Below are positions 12,056 to 23,931 of a stretch of DNA of 64,000 bases, piece after piece (the first letter of the stretch is position 1; each line of letters opens with the position of its first letter). Origin of the DNA: Urophycis tenuis (lineage: Eukaryota; Chordata; Actinopteri; Gadiformes; Phycidae); assembly GCA_036785325.1 (NCBI GenBank), contig JAXIVH010000188.1, positions 20,001 through 84,000 of the forward strand, given 5' to 3'. Under the pieces are notes generated by a model. That model made no database searches. It was not told the origin of the DNA and worked only from the letters and a program-made list of their open reading frames with translations. The translations under genes were made by a program, and so were the position numbers.

Positions 12056-15000
12056 GAGTGACCTCCATTCCATGTTGGGTTGCTAATCTAACACTGTTGG
12101 TCCTTAACCCTCCATTAATCACGGGGTGTGTTCAATCCAAACCCACCGTCATTCTCCCCCCTCCTCCCCATTCCAAACCCCCCATCGCTGCCACCAAACC
12201 CCCGAACCCCCAAACCCCTTCATTCTGTCACGCTGAAGGAGGACAACCTCCAGGTGAAGCCTCCAGCCCCTCCATGTCCATGAACGAGCCCACCTGTAAC
12301 CACAGAGCATCAAACGCCCTTCCATCCATCTCTCTCGCTTACACACTCTCACACAAACACACACACACGCATGGAACGTACACATCATTCATATCATATA
12401 CATATCACATTCATATATATATATATATATATATATACATACATACATCCATATAAATACACCCCTGCTCAGTCCAGTCTCTGGTCCCGGTCCCCCTCAC
12501 CCCAGGACCCAGAGGGGAAGCCCAAGAAGGCCAACATCCGGGACAACAGCAACGGGACGTACACCGTGTCCTACGTCCCAGACAGGACGGGCCGCTACAC
12601 CATCACCATCAAGTACGGCGGAGACGAGATCCCCTACTCCCCCTACTGCATCCACGCCCTGCCCAGCGGGGACGCCAGCAAGTGCCTGGTCACAGGTCAG
12701 CCGGCCGCCATCTTGTCTTTGTCTGTCCTCCATTTTATCGCCGTGGTTTTTGTCACAGTATGTAAGGTGCGGTTTGCATGTTTAGGAAAGCCGCATGTAA
12801 ATTCAGTTTGTAATTATTATGTTGTTTTTGACGCTTGGACAATTATTTCTGGAAATAAATTGTATTGGACGCATGAGTTGTAGTTTATGTGGGGACTATG
12901 AGGGAAGGCGACCTGACTGATTGTCTGTTTCATCTTCCTGCAGTTTCCATTGGAGGACATGGACTGGGTGAGTGGTGTGTCTGGTTTGTGTCACATGTTT
13001 GACATGCAGTGTTGTGCATGAACGAGTTCAGAAGAACGCGTTCATTGAACACGTTCATTTTCTGTGAACTTTGAACTGAATGCAACACGTTTGCATATAA
13101 AGAACTTGAACGTGAACTCCTTCAGATTATGTGTAGTGAGCGCCACTGTTGAGGTCAAATGAACCGTTACAGATTTATTTTTTCTCCTAATGAGTGACAC
13201 GGTCTGGCGCTACTCTTAAACTACACAGCTTCACACTACATTACCCACGATGCATTGCACACACAAGCATAACAAGCAACACCGATGCAGCGCAGCCAAC
13301 AGCCTACTATGAAAATGACAAGTGGAAGTGAAAGGAGAGACGTTGCAGACACACAGAGCACATCAGATGATACCGGCTCTACGTATGATTATTTACAGGA
13401 TTTTTTCTCGTTGTCTCACAAAGACTCCGATGGTAAAAACCTCACCTATCTATGCAAGTTATGTCCACCTGCGCTGAAAAAACAAATTCGAATGTCAACC
13501 TCGTCAATTTCGAATTTGAAAAGACACGTCGAGTTGAAGCATCCGTCCAGTGTGAAAACATTTGCAAGTCCTTGAGAGTCAAAAACTTCCATTTTGTGGG
13601 ATAGAATTTAAGATCTAGTAGTAATTGATTTCACTGCATGCACAACACTGTAATTGTGGCTATTGATTGCAGGGTAATAATCATAGGCTAAATAGCATAA
13701 ATTAAGGAAACCACTTTATATTACTAATAGTCTTCTACTATTTCACGAGGACAATACATAATTAGTATACAGTTAACAGTTTTAGGATAGAAGGTAGTAT
13801 GAAAAACAAGTTCATTCATTTTCACGTCTTTCATTTTCATTTCTCACTGAACTGAACTTTGAACTAGTTCAAAGTTGAAATGTTGAACTATGAACGTGAA
13901 CAGTTCACTTTGAACATGTGTCAACTGAACTTTGAACTAGTTCATAAAAAGTGTGAACTTGCGCAACACTGGTGACATCTCTCAGGCTGTACTAGGCGTG
14001 CCGTGGTTCACTGCAGAAGCAACACGCATATCCCCCTCTGTGACAGGCTCGGGTCTGGGACCCACCATCCAGATCGGCGAGGAGACGGTCATCACCGTGG
14101 ACGCCAAGGCGGCCGGCAAGGGGAAGGTGACCTGCAAGGTGTGCACTCCGGACGGGGCGGAGCTGGACGTGGACGTGGTGGAGAACGCCGACGGGACCTT
14201 CGACATCTACTACACGGCGCCGGAGCCGGGGAAATACGTCATCACCATCCGCTTCGGCGGGGAACACATCCCCAACAGCCCCTTCCACGTGGTGGTGAGC
14301 ACGGGCCCCCTCTGTTACCGCGGGGTTACTGAGTGTTACCGGGGGTTTGACAGTTACTGGGAGTTAGAGAGTTACTGGGAGTTATACAGTTACAGGGAGT
14401 TAGAGAGTTACAGGGAGTTAGAGAGTTACAGGGAGTTAGACAGCGTTACCAGAAGCATGTCTTTGCTGTGGTGTTGTGCTCCTTTTTACTGTGTGGGTTT
14501 GAAACAGAATGTCGTCGGGGGCATCACATATCGTCCTGAAATAAGACTTATTGGCTGTTGGTTTGTGCTGGATCTCATCTTAAGGCTGTGTTCACACCAA
14601 CTGTTGTTACTGTAGAATGTACTGGTTGTTGCTGAAGAAATGCAATGTTGGTGATAAGCAAGCTAGCTAATGTTTAAGTTTAAAAAAAGGAAATGTGTTT
14701 GAAGTGATTCTAGCAGAGCATTGACCAGATTACTATTGGTGGAAGACACAGATTACTGGGTCAACATGTAGTTAACTATGCAATTCTGATTATCTGCTCA
14801 AAATTAATCATCCCAGTTAATGGAACGTGACCACAGCCATAACATTTTACAACCAGCACAGTCACCGCATCACATTGCCGATGGTTTGTGGGTGTGTCTG
14901 AACGTGTGCCTTCCTCCTGATAGGCCAGTGACACCGTCCCTATTATAGAGGAACCGTGTGACATGCTGCAGACACAGCAGCCCTACGCGCCCTACGTAGG

Positions 15001-15567
15001 CTCCCCCCACCACTGGGTATACAAACCACCCTACGTCATCCTACAGACTCCCTCTTCAGGGACCTTTCCTCCACTGTTATACCTTCTGCGCTGCGGCCAT
15101 CGCCAGCCTTCTAGAGCCTTCTGTCACGCACTGTTTCCTGTCGCCTGCTCAGAGCTTCTCTGCTTTTACTGTACTTTCGACGTCAAAACCGATGTGCCAA
15201 TGCCTTTCGATCCAGCATGTCCAGTACAGTTTTTCCATTCTTCACTGTGTCTGTCCGCTGACTCTCTCGCTCTCTGCTGGCCGCTGCCAGGATTGACAGC
15301 AGCTGTTGCTACGATCCTGTCCAACCATATCCCTTCCCGAGCCTTGTCCCGCCCATGCCCAGTGCTGCCACCCCCCTTCCTGTCCAATCCTGTCCAAAGC
15401 CCCGTTCTGTCCTCAACGGGGGGGTGTTCATCTAGCAACCGTCCTGGCACCAACTTGGTTCTAAGTGCCAGCTGGCTTTAGCACTGAGATGGCCTAGATG
15501 TCATTTTACCTTTCACTTTCACGTCGTTTCCTACTTCTCTCTCTCTCTCCCTCCCCCCCCCCCTCTC

Positions 15568-15623
<56 letters not shown>

Positions 15624-16154
15624 GCTATTAATCCAAGGGTCCCGCAGCCCCCTTGTTGAGCCAGCATGTCATAGCATGGTTCTAACGTTAGCTCCGCCCC
15701 CCTCTGGTCCAGGCCACCGAGGAGCCCGTTACCGCCGGCGACTGCATGGAGCCGATGCTCCGCCCCTTCAATCTGGTCATCCCCTTCACCGTGCAGAAGG
15801 GGGAGATCACCGGTAAGAAAAGAGACACAAGAAGAAGAACACAGTACACACACACACCCGGGCTGCCTCACCGGGGTCCGACCGCAGCGCACTAACCCGG
15901 GTTCACCCCCCCCCTCTGGCCCCACCCCCCCAGGGGAGGTACGCATGCCGTCTGGACGCACGGCGCGGCCCCACATCACGGACAACAAGGACGGCACGGT
16001 CACGGTGAAGTACTCCCCCACGGAGAAGGGCCTGCACGAGATGGACATCATGTACGACGGCAACCACATCCCAGGTAGGGGGCGTCGGCTGGCACGCACA
16101 CACACTCACACATACACATACACGCACAAACACGCACGCACGCACACATGCACG

Positions 16155-16192
<38 letters not shown>

Positions 16193-16247
16193 TACACATC
16201 CATCTGTTAACACAACCTTATGATTTCAGAGTGTGTGCATGGACACA

Positions 16248-16286
<39 letters not shown>

Positions 16287-19200
16287 AATCACTCATTCAC
16301 TCACACACACAGAATGATGGACTGTATACAACCACAAATAAAAGGGCTACAAAATGGCTGAAACGTCATACTGCTGGGGATATTTGCTCAAACGTGTGAA
16401 GACCTAGCCGAACACAAAGGAAAACGTCAGGTTCTGATGGTTCTGATGGTTCTGATGGTTCTGATGGTTCCGTTCCCCATCAGGGAGCCCGCTCCAGTTC
16501 TACGTGGACGCCATCAACAGTGGACACGTGACGGCGTACGGCCCCGGGCTGAGCCACGGCACGGTCAACCGGCCCGCCACCTTCACCATCGTCACCAAGG
16601 ACGCCGGCGAAGGTACCCCCCTACCAGGCTCCTGGCAACAACATGACTGTCAACAACACATCATGACAGTCAACATGATGGTCCATAACATGACAGTCGA
16701 TAACATGACTGTCAATAACATGACGGTCAACAACATAACATGACTTTCGACAACATTTCAGTCAACAACATCACAGTCGACAACATGACGGTCAACATGC
16801 CAGTCAACTGCATGACAGTTAACATGACGGTCAACAACATGAGAGTGAACAACATGCCGGTCAATAACATGTTGGTCAACAACATAACATCACAGTTGAC
16901 AACATGACAGTCAGCGACATGACAGTGAAAGACAGAATGAACAATGTCTGTCCCCTGCAGGCGGTCTGTCCCTGGCCGTGGAGGGCCCGTCCAAGGCGGA
17001 GATCAGCTGTAAGGACAACAAGGACGGGACGTGCACCGTGTCCTACCTGCCCTCCGCCCCCGGGGACTACAACATCATCGTCAAGTTTGACGACAAACAC
17101 ATCCCCGGGAGCCCCTTCACCGCCAGGATCACCGGTGGGGTGCTGAGTGTGTGTGTGTGTGTGTGTATGTAACTTAAGAGATGTAAATTGGAGATGTAAC
17201 TGAAGAGATGTAACTTAAGAGATGTAACTTGGATATGTAACTTGGATATGTAACTAAGAAATGTAACTAGGAGATGTAACTGAAGAAATGTAACTTGGAT
17301 ATGTAACTGAAGAGATGTAACCAAGAGACGTTGTAACTTCTCTCCCCCTAGGCGATGAGTCCATGCGCATGTCTCAGCTCAACGTTGGCACGGCGACGGA
17401 TGTGTCGCTGAAGATCACAGAGACGGACCTGAGCAGCCTGATGGCCACCATCCGGGCACCGTCGGGCCATGAGGAGCCCTGCCTGCTCAAGAGGCTGCCC
17501 AACCGACACATCGGTGAGCGACTGCTCTGGCCTGAATCATGATGGTTCCCAAGAGCTCCCTAACTGTATGTAATCCAAATGATGTATTTTTCATACGATT
17601 ATAATTGATGCTGTGTCTGCGGCAGGCATCTCCTTCACCCCCAAGGAGGTGGGCGAGCACGTGGTGAGCGTGAAGAAGAATGGCAAGCACGTGACCAACA
17701 GCCCCTTCAAGATCATGGTGGGCCAGTCGGAGATCGGCGACGCCAGCAAGGTGAAGGTGTGCGGCCAGGGCCTGGTGGAGGGCCACACCTTCGAGGTGGC
17801 CGAGTTCATCGTGGACACCAGGAACGCAGGTGAGGGGTCGCCGTGATGCAGCTACAACCATGACGATGATGATGCTGATGATGATGATCATCATTATGTT
17901 AACGATGAAGATAATTATGTTAGGGATGAAGAAAATGTCAACGATAATCACAACGAAAATAGTAATGTCATAATGTCTATAATATATATCTAATCATTAT
18001 ATAATTGGAAATACAACTGTATCAGAAGTACAGCCGAGTCATCCGAGTCGTCTCTATCCAAACCCACCCCTGAGCCCACTCTATCACCCTGTTGATGACA
18101 GGGCCGTAAGCCCACTCTGTAACCATGTTGATGGTGGGGCCTAAGCCCACTCTGTAACCATGTTGATGGTGGGGCCTAAGCCCACTCTGTAACCCTGTTG
18201 ACGGTGGGGCCTAAGCCCACTCTGTAACCCTGTTGACGACGGGGCCTAAGCCCACTCTGTAACCCTGTTGATGACGGGGCCTAAGCCCACTCTGTAACCC
18301 TGTTGACGACGGGGCAGAAGCCCACTCTGTAACCCTGTTGACGGTGGGGCTTCCTCCCGTTGCCCAGGCTACGGGGGCCTGGGCCTGTCCATCGAGGGCC
18401 CCAGCAAGGTGGACATCAACTGCGACGACGTGGAGGACGGCACCTGCAAGGTCACCTACTGCCCCACGGAGCCCGGGAACTACATCATCAACATCAAGTT
18501 TGCTGACCAGCACGTCCCAGGTAGGAGACCCCGCCCCCACACGACCCAGGTCCAGGAAGTGGCCTCTGGTCTCCGCTGTTTGCTAACGTGTGAATGAAGA
18601 GGCTGAATCACGTCAGCTGAAGGAAACGGACGATGCTCGTGTTATGTGTTGCATACATCGTGCGTTTTGATGTGCCGGTGTTGTCAATTTGAGTTCTACC
18701 AGAGTGTGCCTCTTGAGGTGGCAGGTCTTGAGTGGACCGCTTCTCTGGGTCTGTGTCTTTGATTGGAACCGCGTTTGCCGTCCAGCCGGTGTCCACGCCA
18801 GAACCAGCTCCGCCCGCTCACCGCGAAACGAGGCCTCGGAGCAGTCCTCATTCGATCTGTCGCCACGGTAACCGCACCTCGTCACACACACCTGTACCTG
18901 ATTCCGTGCCGTATGTGTGTGTTTTTCAAACCCAGGCAGCCCGTTCACGGTGAAGGTGTTTGGCGAGGGCCGGATGAAGGAGAGCATCACCAGGAAGAGG
19001 CAGGCCTCCTCCATCGCCACGGTGGGCAGCACCTGCGACCTCAACCTGAAGATACCAGGTGGGCCCGTGACCCCTTTTCTGGGACACGCCAGCATCCCTG
19101 CGGACCTTCTGCAGTCATGTGGCCGAACCGCAGTGTTTAGTTTTTGTACCCGAGTCAACATGTCGGAAAAATATTCAGCTGGTTGCAATCTGCAACCTCA

Positions 19201-22200
19201 CCAGAAGAATGACTTGTTCCAATTCATCTGCATTTAATGAATACTTATTACAAGAACATTATTATTCAATAACAATAATGTTTCACAGTCATACCAAACA
19301 TTCCACAAAGCCGCAGATTCCAAAAGATGTGTGTCAACACTTGTGCACCTGTGTTCGCTCCCTCTTCATCTCTGAGGGAGGTCTTCCTCAGGGGGTTCAG
19401 CGAGGTGTCAGTGAAAACCTCCCCTAGGGCTGTCGCCGACGAATGGGGCCCAGACCATTTGAATAACTCGTACTCGGCTTCACGCGTGACCCCTCTTCAT
19501 CTTCCTCGCCGCCCCCCCCCCCCCCCCGTCACAGGGAACTGGTTCCAGATGGTGTCCGCCCAGGAGCGGCTGACGCGGACGTTCACGCGGAGCAGCCACA
19601 CGTACACGCGCACCGAGCGCACCGAGATCAGCAAGACCCGCGGGGGCGAGACCAAGCGGGAGGTGCGCGTGGAGAAGAGCACCCAGGTGGCCGGGGACCC
19701 CTTCGGCGCCAGGGACCCCTTCGGGGACTTCCTGGGGCCCGAGGGCCTGGCGGGCTTCGGGGGCATTCAGTCCGGCCGGCAGCAGCTGCAGGAAGGTGTG
19801 TGTGTGTGTTGTTCTTTGTGTGCGTGTGTGTATGTCTGTGTCTGTGTGTGTGTATGTCTGTGTCTGTGTGTGTGTGTATGTCTGTGTCTGTGTGCATGTC
19901 TTTTTTATGTGTGTGTGTTTGTGTGTGTGTATGTCTGTGTGTGTGTGTGTGTATGTCTGTGTCTGTGTGCATGTCTTTTTTATGTGTGTGTATGTGTGTG
20001 TGTGTGTGTATCTGGGTATTGCTGTGGTTAAAACTTCAAAAGTTCTCAAAGTTCTCCAAAAGTCAGTGCAAATCCAACTTGTCTCTATTCTACTAACTGC
20101 TCTCACACCAGTATTAATAATAATAACAGTCATTGTGTAAAGATAAATCTATGAATGCTGAGTGAAGCTCAGGTGAAATGTTCCCCAAAGCCTTATTTTC
20201 AGCAGCATGTCTCCAAGCACAAACCCAATCCATTATTTGCTCTCTTTTCCCTTTAACTCACCCCACCCTCCCCCACGCTCCCCCACCCTCCCCCACCAGG
20301 TGAGAGCGGGGGGTTGGCGGAGATGACGGCCCAGGTCACCAGCCCCGGGGGCCAGACGCAGGACGCTGAGATCCTGCGCGGCGAGGACAGCACCTACAGC
20401 GTGCGCTTTGTGCCGGCCGAGATGGGCGCGCACACGGTCAACGTCAGGTACCGCGGCCAGCACGTCCCCGGGAGCCCCTTCCAGTTCACCGTGGGGCCCC
20501 TGGGCGAGGGGGGCTCCCACAAGGTGAGGGCCAGCGGCACGGGGCTGGACCGAGGCGTTGCCGGGATACCGGGTACGTTGGCGGCCATGTTTGGTTTTTT
20601 TTGACACACGGCTGTTGATTTGTTGTTGTTGTTTTTTCATGTATTGGCACTAGCCGATGCTCTTGTTTGGAAACTTCAAGAAAATTATGTTTTTTTTAAT
20701 TGTTTTAAATACATAAATTCGTAAAAAAATGATGATGATTATTATTCATTAATACAAATGATATGATTACATATTTGGATACAAATGATTTCTTTTAATG
20801 CACCGATTACTTTACTACGTCAGTAATATTCCCACCGATAAGTCTTAAATTCACGTAGTCAAACTCCCCGCTCAGTATAACTTCAACCTGCCTTAACTAC
20901 CGTTACATGCTGTTACGGCTGTACACCACAAGGGGGCAGCAGAAATAAACTGCCGGTTTTGCCGCTGTATTTTTTGGTTGCAGCCGAGTTCAGCATTTGG
21001 ACCAGGGAGGCCGGCGCTGGGGGGCTGTCCATTGCCGTGGAAGGTCCCAGCAAGGCTGAGATCACCTTTGAGGACAGGAAGGACGGATCCTGCGGTGTGG
21101 CCTACGTGGTTCAAGAGCCTGGTAGGTCTTATGGAGTTATTGTATGTAGGATATGAATAGAGTAGGACGTGAGTGGGAGTACACCAGCCTACCTATTGCA
21201 TTTTGCATTGACCATAAACATGCATTTGCATGAATAACAAATTTGTCCTGACCGGTAAGCGAAACATGAATGAAACATTCATAACCAGGATAAATTAGAA
21301 CAAATTAAAAACATGCTTTATTTGCGGACGTTATTGACGATGATAATCTAAACTCCCGAAACGAACGAAAGGATCCTCCAAGTCTGGTCTCTTGCAGGCG
21401 ACTACGAGGTGTCCATCAAGTTCAACGACGAGCACATCCCCGACTCGCCCTTCATCGTCCCCGTGGCCACGCTGTCTGACGACGCCCGCCGCCTCACCAT
21501 CACCAGCCTGCAGGTTAGGCCCCGCCCATCGCCCGGCCTGCTCGCCACAGCCCCCGTTGTGGATGAGGAGCTCGTCTCTCTTGGTGTTCTCACTGCTGTC
21601 ATGAACCGTTCTCCAGACCTTTTTGAAGAACGGGCCCTAGGGTCCCAGGATTATTAGCCCCCTCTTCAGAACTCACTGGAAGGCCCGCGCCCGAACCCAG
21701 TGGTGAATCCCGGTGAATCCTCTGTATATGAGGAGCCACTTTTTGTTTTAGAAATACATTTTCTAACTAGCCAAGCCAGCCGCCCTTTTGAACATTTGTT
21801 ATCAGCATGTATGTAAAGTGTTGTGTATTAATACGCAGCCATGAGATTTCATCACTGCATTTCATCTGTGTGGTCAAATGTGGCAACACACCCATAGATG
21901 TGATTTAAGATTATCCTCCTCTCACACACACACACACACAGACACACACACTTTCTCCCTCTCCCTCCCTCCCCCGTCATTGTTCTGGGGGTTTTCTCTA
22001 TGTGATGATTCATGGTTATCACGCCCATTGATCACGTTTAACGCTTACACTGTGGCCTCTCTCTCTAACCTCCCTCCTTCTCTCTCCCTCTCTCTCCACT
22101 TCCCTCCACCCCCCTCCCCTCTCTCCCCCTCCCTCCCCCCTCCAGGAGATGGGTCTGAAGGTGGGCCAGGAGGCCTCCTTCGCGGTGCAGCTGAACGGGG

Positions 22201-23893
22201 CTCGGGGATTGGTCGACGCTAAGGTCCACACGCCGTCGGGGGCGATCGAGGAGTGCTACGTGACAGAGCTGGACAGTGGTACGGCCTGGGGATGGGGGGG
22301 GGGGAAGTGGTATGGCCCAGGGGGGGGGCTCAGGAATGGCTTCGCCGTTCAAGTAGCTGACCGTGCTGTCTGACCTCTGTGACCTCTCTGTGACCTGTCT
22401 GACCTCTGTGACCTCTCTGTGACCTCTGTCTGACACCGTGTCGCCTTCAGCATCTCAGGTCACTGCACATCTCTTTGGATGAGAGTGAACCACTAAAGGA
22501 CTGCATGCTAAAGTAGCCCCACCGTGTGCCCTGATCATCACATGACCCGTCTCCCCCCCCGCCCCCCACCCCGACAGACCAGCACGCCATCCGCTTCGTC
22601 CCGAGGGAGAACGGCGTGCACTCCATCGACGTGCGCTTCAAAGGCAGCCACGTTCCGGGCAGTCCCTTCAACATCCGCGTGGGAGACCCGGGCCAGGCCG
22701 GAGACCCGGGCATGGTGTCGGCCTTCGGACCCGGGCTGGAGGGGGGGTCCACGGGTAAGGAACCACCAGCCTCACACTCGCTGGCTGGTTGGGTAGAATA
22801 ATGCTAGAAAAAAACCAACCTTGCATGGCAAAGCATTCTGAGGGACTTGTGTCTCAGCAGCAGCATACTTCCTGGTAGGAGGCTACGGCAGCGGCGGACT
22901 GATATTACCGAGGTTACCGGCATAAACTAGTCCCTCAAAATGCGATGATTCAGGCAATGCAAGGTTACTTTTATTTTTCTATCAACACAGACATTTACAT
23001 CGATAGTCTGGCATTATAATTTATTTGCCTCGGGTTTACTGTGGAGTGGGTAAGGCTGTTTTTATTAGCAGGCTAGCCAAAACCGTTGACTTGCACTAGC
23101 CTAGCACCAGCGAACTCTGCAACTAGAAGAACTGAGTGAAATTTGTTGAAAACGTCTCCAATGATAAATAACTCACAGGATAACTTGGAAATGAGGTCCT
23201 ATGTCCAAAATTCCCAACTACCCCTTTAAAGACGTTATCCTTTAATGACGTGTGTCTACATTCACTGTGAGTCTTTGAATGAAAGCATCCAAACAGTAAC
23301 AGTACAAAAAATCTAACAGTACAAAAAAATATATCTTATTTTCGTATCTTTCGTTCAGGTTATCTTTTTTTCCAGAAAAACTGACAAACAAGCTGACATC
23401 ACCCGGCCTCCATTACATATCATTACACTTGCATTTCACCAGCAATGCAGGACTGGCGTTAGAAAAAAAAAAACACTCTTCTTGAACCGTCCTCACTTTC
23501 CCTCGTCGTCCAATCCCGTTCCTAGGCGCGGCGTCCGAGTTCTTTGTGAGCACGTGCAACGCCGGCTCGGGGGCCCTGTCCCTGACCATCGACGGGCCGT
23601 CCAAGGTGAAGATGGACTGCGTGGAGTGTCCTGAGGGCTACAGGGTGACCTACACCCCCATGGCCCCCGGGAGCTACCTGATCTCCATCAGATACGGGGG
23701 GCCGCGCCACATCGTGGGCAGTCCCTTCAAGGCCAAAGTGACCGGTGAGAGTGGGGGGGGGGGGGTATTATTTCAAAATATAATACTGAACACAAACAAC
23801 ATTGAATCAACCATTTAGTAACTCCCCATTGTGGTTTACACTAAGATACCACCTTCAAAGATCTCTCTCTCGCTTCCTCCCTCTTTCCCTCTA

Positions 23894-23931
<38 letters not shown>

